Part shown: positions 7,552-16,789 of the stretch, piece after piece
Layout of the letters: each line of letters begins with the position of its first letter
Numbering within the stretch: position 1 is the first letter of the stretch
Assembly (NCBI GenBank): GCA_000431155.1
Contig: HF985652.1
Location: forward strand, 10,612 to 74,611
DNA length: 64,000 bases
Direction: 5' to 3'
Origin: Bacteroides sp. CAG:927
Lineage (GTDB): Bacteria; Bacteroidota; Bacteroidia; Bacteroidales; Muribaculaceae
Position numbers and translations under genes: made by a program
The notes under the pieces: generated by a model
Told to the model about the DNA's origin: nothing
What the model saw: only the letters and a program-made list of their open reading frames with translations
Database searches by the model: none

Positions 7552-9186
7552 ATGAAGATAAAGACCATACTTGCAGCAGCGCTTCTTTGCGCCTCAACGG
7601 CCTCATGGGCCTGCACAGGGCTGATAGCCGCCAAAGGCGCCACCACCGACGGTTCAGTGCTGGTGACATACGCGGCCGACAGCCATACACTATACGGAGA
7701 ACTGTATCACCAGCCGGCAGCTGACCATCCCAAGGGAACGATGCGCAAAATCGTGGAGTGGGACACCGGCAAACCACTTGGCGAGATACCGGAAGTGGCG
7801 CACACCTACAGCCGCATGGGGAACATGAACGAACACGGGCTGTGCGTGACAGAGAGCACATGGGGAGGCAGGCACGAGCTTGCCGGCAGCGGGATGATAG
7901 ATTACGGATCGCTGATATACCTTGCCCTTGAACGCGCCAAAACTGCCCGCGAAGCCATAAATGTGATGACAGACCTTGTACACGATTACGGTTATGCCAG
8001 CGAGGGTGAATCATTTACCATAGCAGACCCCAACGAAGTGTGGATAATGGAGATGATAGGCAAAGGAAAAGAGGACAAAGGAGCAGTGTGGGTGGCGCGC
8101 CGCGTGCCTGACGACTGCATAGCGGGCCATGCCAACCACAGCCGCATCCACAAATTTCCGCGCAACGACATACGCAACACCATGTATTCATCGGATGTGA
8201 TAAGCTTCGCAAAGAAGCAGGGGTATTTCAACGGCAATGATGACGATTTCAGCTTTTCGAGAGCATACGCAGTCACCGACGGAGGAGCATTGCGCGGATG
8301 TGACGGGCGAGTGTGGTCGTATTTCAACAGATTCAACTCCAAGATGGAACCGTATCTCGCATGGGTGCTGAAAGGGGAAGGACCTGAGCTGCCGCTGTGG
8401 GTGAAACCCGACAAGAAACTCAGCGCAAAGGATATGAAATGGATGATGCGCGACCATTTTGAGGGAACACCCCTTGACATGACAAAAGATATAGGCGCAG
8501 GGGCATACAAGGTGCCGTACCGCTGGCGTCCGCTCACATATACGGTGGATTCGGTGGAGTACACCCACGAACGCGCCATAGCAACCCAGCAGACAGGATT
8601 TTCGCTCGTGGCACAACTGAAAGCAGACGCGCCGGAGCAGATGAAGGGGCTGCTGTGGTTCGGCGTTGACGATGCGAACACATGCGTGTATCTGCCGGTG
8701 TACAGCTGCCTGCAGGAGGTTCCCCGCCAGATAGCAGTGGGCAACGGCGACATGTACAATCTGTCGTGGGACGCAGCATTCTGGGTGACCAATTATGTGG
8801 CCAACCAAGCGTACAACCGCTATTCGCAGATGATACCTGACATACGCAAAGTGCAATGCGCCATGGAGGACACCATAGATGCGGAAGTGGCAACCCTGTA
8901 TGCCGAAATCGGTGACATAGACCCGGAGATAGGGACCCGCCTGCTGAACGAACATACAGCGGACTGGGCAGAGAAATATACAAAGCGATACAAGCAACTG
9001 GGCGACTATCTGCTTGTGAAATACCTTGACGGCAACATCAAGAAAGAGCGTGACGGGAAATTTGCCCGCAACGAATACGGGTTGCCGGAATATCCTGAAT
9101 TTCCGGGATATGACGAACGCTATTACCGCTCCATAGCCACCGACCCTGACGGCGGCAAAAGACTGAAACTGCTCAAGACAGAATAA
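7552..9186 (+). CDS. Secreted C69-family dipeptidase
   Basis: 544 aa. C69 enzymes are N-terminal-nucleophile hydrolases that cut dipeptides. The ATG at 7552 opens the signal peptide MKIKTILAAALLCASTASWA; the next residue, Cys21, begins the CTGLIAAKGATTDGSV motif and would be the catalytic nucleophile of the mature N terminus. Other conserved stretches are MGNMNEHGLCVTESTWGG, IDYGSLIYLALERAKTAREAI and WIMEMIG. An upstream TTG in frame adds 11 residues without a signal-like character and lies within the -7 box, so it was rejected. The protein probably releases amino acids from dipeptides in the periplasm. cdd follows 18 nt later. Confidence 0.93.
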   Translation: MKIKTILAAALLCASTASWACTGLIAAKGATTDGSVLVTYAADSHTLYGELYHQPAADHPKGTMRKIVEWDTGKPLGEIPEVAHTYSRMGNMNEHGLCVTESTWGGRHELAGSGMIDYGSLIYLALERAKTAREAINVMTDLVHDYGYASEGESFTIADPNEVWIMEMIGKGKEDKGAVWVARRVPDDCIAGHANHSRIHKFPRNDIRNTMYSSDVISFAKKQGYFNGNDDDFSFSRAYAVTDGGALRGCDGRVWSYFNRFNSKMEPYLAWVLKGEGPELPLWVKPDKKLSAKDMKWMMRDHFEGTPLDMTKDIGAGAYKVPYRWRPLTYTVDSVEYTHERAIATQQTGFSLVAQLKADAPEQMKGLLWFGVDDANTCVYLPVYSCLQEVPRQIAVGNGDMYNLSWDAAFWVTNYVANQAYNRYSQMIPDIRKVQCAMEDTIDAEVATLYAEIGDIDPEIGTRLLNEHTADWAEKYTKRYKQLGDYLLVKYLDGNIKKERDGKFARNEYGLPEYPEFPGYDERYYRSIATDPDGGKRLKLLKTE

Positions 9187-9204
9187 AAACCAAAATTTGC
9201 GTCA

Positions 9205-9678
9205 ATGAAAGAAGCCAATATAACAGTGCCGATACTTGCCGCCCAGTACAACGAGCTTGACGAGACGGACCGCAAGCTGGTGGACACCGCAAGGGCAGCC
9301 ACAGGCCGCAGCTATGCGCCGTACAGCAAGTTCAGAGTGGGGGCAGCGATATTGCTTGACAACGGAGAGACAGTAGCCGGAAGCAATCAGGAGAACGCAG
9401 CATTTCCGTCGGGACTGTGTGCGGAGCGCACGGCAGCTTTCTACGCCCACTCGCGTTATCCCGACGCCAAATTCGTGACAATAGCCGTGGCAGCCATAGG
9501 CACTGACGGGAAAGAGATACCGTGCCCGATAGCGCCCTGCGGCGCATGTCGCCAAAGCCTGCTTGAATATGAAACACTTGCACAGCATAATGTGAAAGTG
9601 ATACTGGCTGGGCGGAGCGAGATATTCATATTGCCGAGCATCCGCGACCTGCTTCCTGTTACATTCAGCGAATTTTAG
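9205..9678 (+). CDS. cdd: Cytidine deaminase
   Basis: 157 aa, homotetrameric short type. It converts cytidine and deoxycytidine to uridine and deoxyuridine in pyrimidine salvage in the cytosol. The zinc site is clear: Cys72 and the proton-shuttling Glu74 in LCAER, and Cys112 and Cys115 in PCGACRQ. The substrate-binding segment SKFRVGAAI and NQENAAFPSG precede it. It begins 18 nt after the dipeptidase stop and is followed after 3 nt by the recombinase gene, so the four genes up to hpf are likely one transcript. AAAATTTG just before its start is one base off a -7 box, so an internal start is possible. Confidence 0.96.
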   Translation: MKEANITVPILAAQYNELDETDRKLVDTARAATGRSYAPYSKFRVGAAILLDNGETVAGSNQENAAFPSGLCAERTAAFYAHSRYPDAKFVTIAVAAIGTDGKEIPCPIAPCGACRQSLLEYETLAQHNVKVILAGRSEIFILPSIRDLLPVTFSEF

Positions 9679-9681
9679 AAC

Positions 9682-10575
9682 ATGATTGAAGCTTTCCTCA
9701 AATATCTGAGTCACGAGCTTGCCAAATCACCGGCAACGGTGGCAGCGTACAGAAGCGACCTGAAACAATGGAGCGACTTTGCGACTGCGAACGGCAAGTA
9801 TGAGCTTGCTCCGATGAGCACCGGGGTTGACGACCTGCGGCTGTGGGTGGCATCCCTTGCCAAAAACGGATGCTCGCAGCGCACGATAAGGAGGAAAGTA
9901 CAAAGTTTGCGGGCATTCTTTCATTATCTGATGAAAGTGCACGGAATGGCGGAGAATCCGGCAGCAGAGCTGGAGCCTGCCCGTATTCCGAAACATCTGC
10001 CGGTGATAGTGAAGCCGGCGGAGACAGCCGCGATGCTCAACGAGGATATAGACCGGGGGGATTTTACGGAAGTGCGCAACCGCCTGATAGTGCTGATGAT
10101 ATATTGCACCGGGATGCGATGCTCGGAAGTGGTGGGCCTGAAAGATGTGAATGTGGACACCAACAAGGGTGAACTAAAAGTGCTCGGGAAACGTAATAAG
10201 GAAAGAATAATCCCATTCGGGGAGGAACTGACTGACATGATCACAATCTACCGCTCACTTCGCAAAAATCATCCGGGAGGCAACGCGCCATTTTTCGTGC
10301 GGCCTGATGGCGAGCCACTCTACCGCAAGCTGGTGTATGATGTGGTGCATAATGCAATGAGCGGCACCGTGCATGCCACGCGGCTGAGTCCTCATGTGCT
10401 CCGTCACTCATTTGCCACCGACATGCTCAACAACGGAGCCAACCTGACGGCAGTGCAACAACTGTTAGGGCATCAGTCACTTGCCACAACACAAATATAC
10501 ACTCACGTGTCATACCGTGATATTTCAAATAATTACAAACTCGCACATCCACGTGCACTAAAAAAAGGAGGTTAG
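9682..10575 (+). CDS. XerC/XerD-type tyrosine recombinase
   Basis: 297 aa, the usual length for chromosomal Xer recombinases, which resolve chromosome dimers at dif near the terminus together with FtsK. The N-terminal SAM-like core-binding domain spans residues 1-95. The catalytic set is complete: Arg146 (CTGMRCSEV), Lys170 (LGKRNKER), His238 and Arg241 (HVLRHSFAT), His264 (LLGHQSL) and Tyr273 (TQIYTHVS). It sits in a housekeeping context (cdd before, hpf 1 nt after), with no inverted repeats or cargo suggesting an integrase of a mobile element. Whether it is XerC or XerD cannot be decided here. Confidence 0.9.
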   Translation: MIEAFLKYLSHELAKSPATVAAYRSDLKQWSDFATANGKYELAPMSTGVDDLRLWVASLAKNGCSQRTIRRKVQSLRAFFHYLMKVHGMAENPAAELEPARIPKHLPVIVKPAETAAMLNEDIDRGDFTEVRNRLIVLMIYCTGMRCSEVVGLKDVNVDTNKGELKVLGKRNKERIIPFGEELTDMITIYRSLRKNHPGGNAPFFVRPDGEPLYRKLVYDVVHNAMSGTVHATRLSPHVLRHSFATDMLNNGANLTAVQQLLGHQSLATTQIYTHVSYRDISNNYKLAHPRALKKGG

Positions 10576-10576
10576 T

Positions 10577-10867
10577 ATGGACGTAAGAATTCAAGCCATC
10601 CATTTTGACATTGCTGACAAACTGGTCAACTTCATCAACAAAAAAGCAGAACGTGTGGCCCGGCACAATGTCAATATCACTGATGTTGATGTAACACTGA
10701 AAGTGGTGAAACCCGAAACCGCAATGAACAAGGAGGCTGTGATCAAAATCAAAGCACCACAGGAAGAATATGTGGCAAGCAAAACCGCCGACTCCTTTGA
10801 AGAGGCCGTTGACCTGTGTCTGGAGGCAATAGAGCGCCAGATGGAAAAGAAAAAAGACGCCAAATAA
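10577..10867 (+). CDS. hpf: Ribosome hibernation promoting factor (HPF/RaiA family, short form)
   Basis: 96 aa, beta-alpha-beta fold. It opens MDVRIQAIHFDIADKLVNFINKKAERV and ends EEAVDLCLEAIERQMEKKKD, as in short HPF and YfiA proteins, which bind the decoding centre of idle ribosomes in stationary phase. The long-form dimerisation domain is absent. The start codon lies 1 nt past the recombinase stop, and a hairpin terminator lies 42 nt downstream. The Xer-HPF pairing is frequently seen in Bacteroidales (from memory). Confidence 0.92.
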   Translation: MDVRIQAIHFDIADKLVNFINKKAERVARHNVNITDVDVTLKVVKPETAMNKEAVIKIKAPQEEYVASKTADSFEEAVDLCLEAIERQMEKKKDAK

Positions 10868-10908
10868 CAACAAAGCTATACAGGAAAATCAAGCGATATG
10901 CTTGGACT

Positions 10909-10941
10909 GCGGGGATTCGGGACACCGGATTCCCGCTTTTT
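10909..10941 (+). terminator. Intrinsic terminator after hpf
   Basis: A 10-bp stem, GCGGGGATTC (10909-10918) against GGATTCCCGC (10927-10936), pairs fully if two G-U pairs are allowed. It is followed by a T run. It closes the dipeptidase-cdd-xer-hpf run. Confidence 0.75.
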
Positions 10942-10960
10942 ATATTTACGGGGAAAATGC

Positions 10961-10968
10961 TATATTTG
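10961..10968 (+). promoter_or_regulatory. -7 element for the EndA-type nuclease gene
   Basis: TATATTTG matches TAnnTTTG, 35 nt before the ATG at 11004. The -33 position (10937-10940) reads TTTT and overlaps the T run of the hpf terminator. Confidence 0.6.
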
Positions 10969-11003
10969 TGGGCTAATTCTGCAAATCAAAAAATGTGCTC
11001 CAT

Positions 11004-13406
11004 ATGAACAAAAGCTTAAAACTGTGGTTTGCCACGATATGTGCCCTTGTAATGGCACAAGGGCAAGCATCAATTCCGACGGGCTACTATGATTCCTGCG
11101 AGGGAAAATCAAGCCAAGCCCTGCTTAAAGCTCTCTCCGAAAAGATTTCAAGCCACACCAACGTGGGCTATGACGGACTGTGGGAGGTTTACCAAAAATC
11201 GGATGTGCATGCCGACGGGTCACTGTGGGACATCTACACCACCAAGAATTGGGGAAAAAGCTTTCCGCAATGCGGCAACTACAAACTGATAGGCGACTGC
11301 GTGAACCGCGAGCACTCTCTGCCCAAAAGCTGGTGGGGCGGCGGCAAGAGCGCACAGTATTCGGATGCGTTTCATCTGTACCCCACAGACGGAAAGGTCA
11401 ACGGCCAGCGGTCGAACTATCCGTACGGAGAATGTGCCAACGGCACACGACTGCCCAACAACGGCAATGTACAAGCTCTGGGACGCCTCGGGAGCAGCAC
11501 ATTCAGCGGATACACAGGAACGGTGTTTGAACCGGACGACGAATACAAGGGTGACCTTGCGCGCTCATATTTCTACATGGCAACGTGCTACAACGGGATA
11601 GTGTCGGGATGGACGAGTAAAGACGGCAGCAATTTTTTTGCCGGGAACTCGTATCCGGTATTCAAGACATGGGCGATAAATCTGCTTCTGAAATGGACAC
11701 GCCAAGACGAGGTGAGCCAAAAAGAGCTTGACCGCAACGATGCGATATACGAGTTTCAGCACAACCGCAACCCGTTCATTGACCATCCCGAGCTGGCGGA
11801 GCATATATGGGGCACGAAACAGAATGAGCCGTGGAGCTCGCAGGCAGTGAAAGAGCCGGAGATAACACACCCCGTAAACGGCTCGGAAATCAATATAGGG
11901 TATGGCTCAACGGGCGTTGCACGCCAATATGCTGTGACGGTGAAAGGCAAAAACCTGAGCGAGACAGTGAGATTGAGCGCAAGCGGAGCGTTCACAGTGT
12001 CGCCCACATCACTGAGCGCCACCCAAGTAAACAACGGCACATCGGTGGATGTGACTGTTTTGGGAGAAATGGAGGGCACGGCAGAAGGTACGCTGACCAT
12101 ACAGTCCGGGAACGTGGTAAATGTGGTGGACCTGACCGCAGAGATAGTGGACGGCCTGCCGGTAACCATAACCAACGTGACCAGCAACGGATTCAATGTG
12201 AACTGGGTGAACCTTGACGAGCCTGCCACAGATTACACGGTACACATAAAACAGGGAACAGCCTATGTGCCGGGGTATCCGACCAAGGTGCTCTCCAGCA
12301 AAGAAACGCATCTTGCATACACACTTGAACCGCAGACCCAATACAGCGTTCAAGTGACCACTCCGAGCATGGCATCAACAGTACACACCATCACCACGGC
12401 CGAGGTATTGCCAAGCATAATGCTGCTGTTTGACGGCAGTCTTGATTTCCTCACCGAACCCGGCGTGCCATCGGAAGCCGCCGAAATACTGATGGATGTG
12501 GAGAATGTGGGCAGCGACATAACCGTGAGCGTGGATGCGCCTTTTGAGCTGTCAAGCGACAAATCGGCATGGAGCCGCACCATAGTACTTGATGCGGAGG
12601 AAGACCGGTTTTATCTGCGCGTGAACAGCGCGGGAGCAGGAGAGTATTCAACTTTCATAACATGCAGCGCAGGCACCTACACCAATGATGATGCTGAAGC
12701 CACCGCAACAGTGACAGAAGCGGTCACATTCCTTGAGGATTGGGAGCAGGTGGAGAATCCCTCAAAAACAGTTCCCTGCTACTCCTCAACCACATTCAAG
12801 GGGAGCATGGGAAGATGGGCCGTGACCGACGGCGGCTTCGGAACTCAGGGCGAAATGAACGGCACATGGTCACTTCGCATGGGTAAAACCGCAACTTCCA
12901 CCATAGCAATGGACGAGGACAAGACCGGCGGTATAGGCACCGTGACATTTGATGCCCAGAAATGGAGCGCGTCGGAGGCCACACCTACCATAGAGGTGGA
13001 ATATTCAACCGACGGCGGCATGACATGGGACAATGCCGGCAGCATAACCCTTGACAACGAGGAACCTGAGAATGTTTCGGTGACAGTGAACCGCTCTGGC
13101 ACCGGCCGCATACGCTTGCGTCAAAGCGCCGGCAAACGCTGGCTGGTGGACAACATCGGCATTTCCAACTACTCAGGCACAGGCGCGGTGATGGAGCTGG
13201 AATATCACGGCTGGGACGCATTCTGCCGCAACGGCAAACTGGTTGTGGAGTCACGCGACAACACAACAGAAGTGGCTGTTTACGGCATGGACGGCCTTAC
13301 ATGGGTGAAAGAAACAATAGCCGGAGGCGCACACGAGTATTCCGTACCCAAAGGACTGTATGTGGTAGTGAGCGGAGACCATACCCGAAGGGTAGTAGTA
13401 AAATGA
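11004..13406 (+). CDS. Secreted EndA/NucM-type endonuclease with beta-sandwich modules and T9SS-like tail
   Basis: 800 aa. The ATG at 11004 opens a signal peptide; an upstream in-frame GTG was discarded. The nuclease domain (about 25-275) carries the beta-beta-alpha-metal motif with His104 in NREHSLPKSWW and the segment DAFHLYPTDGKVNGQRSNYP holding Asn133 and Asn138. EndA enzymes are non-specific DNA/RNA nucleases. After it come an Ig-like region (to about 390), a fibronectin type III-like domain (VTITNVTSNGFNVNW), another sandwich, and a lectin-like domain before the tail. The last 70 residues (YGMDG...KGLYVVVSGDHTRRVVVK) look like a type A T9SS sorting domain. It probably scavenges nucleic acid outside the cell. 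It is monocistronic between a terminator and the pheT promoter. Confidence 0.88.
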   Translation: MNKSLKLWFATICALVMAQGQASIPTGYYDSCEGKSSQALLKALSEKISSHTNVGYDGLWEVYQKSDVHADGSLWDIYTTKNWGKSFPQCGNYKLIGDCVNREHSLPKSWWGGGKSAQYSDAFHLYPTDGKVNGQRSNYPYGECANGTRLPNNGNVQALGRLGSSTFSGYTGTVFEPDDEYKGDLARSYFYMATCYNGIVSGWTSKDGSNFFAGNSYPVFKTWAINLLLKWTRQDEVSQKELDRNDAIYEFQHNRNPFIDHPELAEHIWGTKQNEPWSSQAVKEPEITHPVNGSEINIGYGSTGVARQYAVTVKGKNLSETVRLSASGAFTVSPTSLSATQVNNGTSVDVTVLGEMEGTAEGTLTIQSGNVVNVVDLTAEIVDGLPVTITNVTSNGFNVNWVNLDEPATDYTVHIKQGTAYVPGYPTKVLSSKETHLAYTLEPQTQYSVQVTTPSMASTVHTITTAEVLPSIMLLFDGSLDFLTEPGVPSEAAEILMDVENVGSDITVSVDAPFELSSDKSAWSRTIVLDAEEDRFYLRVNSAGAGEYSTFITCSAGTYTNDDAEATATVTEAVTFLEDWEQVENPSKTVPCYSSTTFKGSMGRWAVTDGGFGTQGEMNGTWSLRMGKTATSTIAMDEDKTGGIGTVTFDAQKWSASEATPTIEVEYSTDGGMTWDNAGSITLDNEEPENVSVTVNRSGTGRIRLRQSAGKRWLVDNIGISNYSGTGAVMELEYHGWDAFCRNGKLVVESRDNTTEVAVYGMDGLTWVKETIAGGAHEYSVPKGLYVVVSGDHTRRVVVK

Positions 13407-13438
13407 TTTGCCTATATGTGTGATTCTTTGTAATTTTG
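13407..13438 (+). promoter_or_regulatory. Full Bacteroidetes-type promoter for pheT
   Basis: TTTG at 13407-13410 and TAATTTTG at 13431-13438, 20 bp apart, fit the consensus. The -33 box begins right after the nuclease stop codon, and the leader to the ATG at 13461 is about 17 nt. Confidence 0.75.
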
Positions 13439-13460
13439 CGCCATTAAAAAACAGACAACT

Positions 13461-15932
13461 ATGAATATATCCTATAACTGGCTCAAGCGATATATTGACT
13501 TTACACTTACTCCGGATGAACTGGCCGCAGCCCTGACTTCCATAGGTCTGGAGGTGGGCACCGTAGAGGAGGTGGAAAGCATACGCGGAGGGCTGAAAGG
13601 ACTTGTAGTGGGCCATGTGCTCACATGCATAGAACACCCTGACAGCGACCACCTGCACATAACCACCGTGGACCTTGGCGACGGCGAGGCCACCCAGATA
13701 GTGTGCGGCGCGCCAAATGTGGCAGCCGGCCAGCATGTGATAGTGGCCACAGTGGGCACTACCCTGTATGACGGTGACAAAGAGTTCAAAATCAAGAAAT
13801 CAAAAATACGCGGCGTAGAGAGCTTCGGCATGATTTGCGCTGAAGACGAGATAGGCGTGGGCAAATCCCACGACGGCATCATAGTGCTTCCCGAGGCAGT
13901 AAAACCGGGAACACCGGCAGCCGAATATTTCGGACTCACATCAGACTGGCTCATAGAAGTGGACCTTACCCCGAACCGCGTGGATGCAGCCAGCCATTAC
14001 GGAGTGGCACGCGATTTACACGCATGGCTCCAGCAGCATGCCACACCATCGCCGCTGCATCTTCCGGAAGTGAGCGCATTTGCCCCCGACCGTGCGGACG
14101 GAGCAGTGAGCGTGGAGGTAGAAAAGCCCGAGCTGTGCCCCCGGTACAGCGGCGTGACCATTCGCGGGGTGAAGGTGACAGAAAGTCCCAAATGGCTTCA
14201 GGACAAGCTCAATGCCATCGGACAGCGTCCAATCAACAGTGTGGTGGATATAACCAATTATATCCTTTACGGCTTAGGCCAACCACTCCACTGCTTTGAT
14301 CTGGCAAAAATAGACGGCGAAAAGGTGATAGTGAAAACCTGCGCCCAAGGGACACCGTTTGTGACTCTTGACGGAGTGGAACACCATCTGGACGAACGCG
14401 ACCTGATGATATGCTCCGCCACACGCCCAATGTGCATAGCGGGAGTGTTTGGCGGTCTGGATTCAGGGGTGACAACCGACACGACCGACATATTTCTGGA
14501 GAGTGCATATTTTCAGCCCACCTCGGTGCGCCGCACAGCGCGTCGCCACGGACTGAGCACAGATGCATCGTTCCGCTACGAGCGCGGCACCGACCCCAAC
14601 ATCACCATGTATGCGCTGAAACTTGCAGCCCTGATGGTGAAGGAGATGTGCGGCGGCGAGATATGCGGAGAGCCTGTGGATGTGAAAGCACATGAATTCC
14701 CGCCTTTCAAGGTAGAACTGTCGTATGAGTACATCAACAACCTTATAGGCAAAGAGATACCTAAAGATACGGTACACAGCATACTCGAATCGCTGGAGAT
14801 AGCGATTACCAATGAAAGCACCGAGGATGTGATGCATCTGTTGGTGCCCACATACCGTGTGGATGTGCAGCGTCCATGTGATGTGGTGGAAGATCTGCTG
14901 CGTATCTATGGCTACAACAATGTGGAGATTTCGTCAACGGTACACTCATCGCTGAGCTACAAATCAATGACCGATTTCAGCTCGGAATTGCGCACCCTGA
15001 TTTCAGAGCAGCTCACAGCGTGCGGATTTAACGAAATACTCAACAATTCGCTTACCGCAGAAGCATATTATGCCGACTCCAAGATATATCCTATCGACAC
15101 ATGTGTGCGTCTTCTCAATCCGCTCAGCAATGAACTGTGCCTGATGCGCCGCACACTGCTGTACGGAGGACTGGAATCCATAGCCCACAATATCAACCGC
15201 AAGAGCAGCGATTTGCTGATGTATGAGTTCGGCAATGTTTATCGCCGCAATCCCGAAGCGGAAAGCACTGCGGAGAAACCGCTCGCACCGTACAGCGAGG
15301 CATCGCGCCTCGGGATATGGATGACGGGCAATCTGCGTCCGGCATCATGGCTGCGCGGAGCAGATGAGGTAAGCATATACGACCTCAAAGCTGTGGTGGC
15401 AAACATATTCCTCCGCATGGGCATAGCCGACGGAGAGCTTAAATACAGTGTAGGTACAGCCGATGAGATATTTGCCGCATGTATAATCATATCCACACGC
15501 TCAGGCAAAGAGCTGGGCAGAATGGGAATACTCGGCAAGTCAGTGCTGAAAACATTCGGCATCAAGCAGGCAGTATGCTACGCATCTCTGAACTGGGACG
15601 AGCTCGTGAAGATGTCGCTCAAACATCAGGTCACCTATACACCGCTGCCCAAGACACATCCCGTGAAACGTGACCTTGCATTACTGATAGACAACACCGT
15701 GACAATGGCACAAATTGATGCCACAGTGCGTGAAAGCGAACGCAAGCTGCTCAAGAATGTGACATTGTTTGACGCTTACGAAGGCGACAAGCTGCCTGAA
15801 GGCAAGAAATCGTATGCCATAAGCATCACACTTCAGGATGACGAGAAGACACTTCAGGACAAGCAGATAGAAGCTGTCATGGCAAAAATCACCGCCAATC
15901 TCGCCAAGAAACTTGGCGCACAACTCCGATAA
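13461..15932 (+). CDS. pheT: Phenylalanine--tRNA ligase beta subunit
   Basis: 823 aa. It is the large subunit of the alpha2-beta2 synthetase, and recognises tRNA-Phe and edits mischarged Tyr. Domains in order are the B1 N-terminal fold, the EMAP-like tRNA-binding fold (GLKGLVVGHVLTCIEHPDSDHL, about 45-155), the B3/B4 editing core (NRVDAASHYGVARDL, INSVVDITNYILYGLGQPLHCFD), the B5 domain (about 400-475), the catalytic-like core, and the C-terminal FDX-ACB anticodon-binding domain (PLPKTHPVKRDLALLID). Length is slightly above the usual 800. pheS is not in the window, as is common in Bacteroidetes. The YebC gene follows after 38 nt. Confidence 0.98.
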   Translation: MNISYNWLKRYIDFTLTPDELAAALTSIGLEVGTVEEVESIRGGLKGLVVGHVLTCIEHPDSDHLHITTVDLGDGEATQIVCGAPNVAAGQHVIVATVGTTLYDGDKEFKIKKSKIRGVESFGMICAEDEIGVGKSHDGIIVLPEAVKPGTPAAEYFGLTSDWLIEVDLTPNRVDAASHYGVARDLHAWLQQHATPSPLHLPEVSAFAPDRADGAVSVEVEKPELCPRYSGVTIRGVKVTESPKWLQDKLNAIGQRPINSVVDITNYILYGLGQPLHCFDLAKIDGEKVIVKTCAQGTPFVTLDGVEHHLDERDLMICSATRPMCIAGVFGGLDSGVTTDTTDIFLESAYFQPTSVRRTARRHGLSTDASFRYERGTDPNITMYALKLAALMVKEMCGGEICGEPVDVKAHEFPPFKVELSYEYINNLIGKEIPKDTVHSILESLEIAITNESTEDVMHLLVPTYRVDVQRPCDVVEDLLRIYGYNNVEISSTVHSSLSYKSMTDFSSELRTLISEQLTACGFNEILNNSLTAEAYYADSKIYPIDTCVRLLNPLSNELCLMRRTLLYGGLESIAHNINRKSSDLLMYEFGNVYRRNPEAESTAEKPLAPYSEASRLGIWMTGNLRPASWLRGADEVSIYDLKAVVANIFLRMGIADGELKYSVGTADEIFAACIIISTRSGKELGRMGILGKSVLKTFGIKQAVCYASLNWDELVKMSLKHQVTYTPLPKTHPVKRDLALLIDNTVTMAQIDATVRESERKLLKNVTLFDAYEGDKLPEGKKSYAISITLQDDEKTLQDKQIEAVMAKITANLAKKLGAQLR

Positions 15933-15970
15933 CAAACCAATCAAAAACAATAAATCAAAACAACACCGAT

Positions 15971-16708
15971 ATGGGAAGAGCTTTTGAATACCGCAAAGCC
16001 AGAAAACTGAAACGCTGGGGCAACATGAGCCGCACCTTCACCCGCATAGGCAAGGAAATAACCATTGCAGCCAAAGCAGGCGGCCCCGACCCAAGCACCA
16101 ACCCCCGTCTGCGCGCACTGATGCAGAACGCCAAGGCAGCCAACATGCCCAAGGACACAGTGGAACGCGCCATAAAGAAGGCAACGGACAAGGATGCCGG
16201 CGATTACAAGGAAATCACATACGAAGGATACGGGCCATACGGTATCGCCATTTTTGTAGAGGCCGCTACCGACAACAACACCCGCACAGTGGCCAATGTG
16301 CGCTCTTATTTCACCAAACATGGAGGCTCACTGGGCACTCAGGGATCACTCACATTCCTGTTTGACCACAAGTCAGTGTTCAAAATCAAACCCAAAGACG
16401 GCATCAGCCTTGAGGACCTTGAACTTGAGCTTATAGATTACGGCGTGGACGAACTCATAGACGATGTGGATGAGGACGGAAACGAGCAGATAATACTCTA
16501 CGGTGGATTTGAGGACTATTCCTCTATCCAGAACTATCTGGAAGAAAACGGATTTGAAATCATATCATCGGAATTTGAGCGTATTCCCAACGATGTGAAA
16601 GAAGTGACCGAAGAGCAGCGTGCCGCCATTGAAAAGCTCCTTGACAAGCTTGAGGATGACGAGGATGTGCAGAACGTATTCCACAACATGAAGGAATCAG
16701 AGGAATAA
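15971..16708 (+). CDS. YebC/PmpR-family protein
   Basis: 245 aa, full family length. The N terminus MGRAFEYRKARKLKRWGNMSRTFTRIGKEI and the central IYEGYGP-type segment (ITYEGYGPYGIAIFVEAATDNNTRT) are diagnostic. Family members were described as DNA-binding regulators and more recently as translation factors acting at proline stretches; which applies here is unknown. The C-terminal part is unusually acidic (LDKLEDDEDVQNV). It follows pheT on the same strand and is closed by a strong hairpin terminator. Confidence 0.93.
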   Translation: MGRAFEYRKARKLKRWGNMSRTFTRIGKEITIAAKAGGPDPSTNPRLRALMQNAKAANMPKDTVERAIKKATDKDAGDYKEITYEGYGPYGIAIFVEAATDNNTRTVANVRSYFTKHGGSLGTQGSLTFLFDHKSVFKIKPKDGISLEDLELELIDYGVDELIDDVDEDGNEQIILYGGFEDYSSIQNYLEENGFEIISSEFERIPNDVKEVTEEQRAAIEKLLDKLEDDEDVQNVFHNMKESEE

Positions 16709-16740
16709 TTCAGCTCTAAGGCAAGTTATTACAATACAAG

Positions 16741-16783
16741 CACCCGATTTTAGCCGAAAGGTTGAAATCGGGTGTTTCTTTTA
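16741..16783 (+). terminator. Intrinsic terminator after the YebC gene
   Basis: Perfect 10-bp stem CACCCGATTT (16741-16750) with AAATCGGGTG (16765-16774), a 14-nt loop and a T-rich tail. The T run is only on the plus side, so it serves the pheT-yebC transcript rather than the convergent CDF gene. Confidence 0.9.
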
Positions 16784-16789
16784 TCATAG

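Noticed and set aside
9682..10575. Integrase of a mobile element
   Set aside because: The gene sits between cdd and hpf with no cargo or attachment repeats; a housekeeping Xer recombinase fits better.
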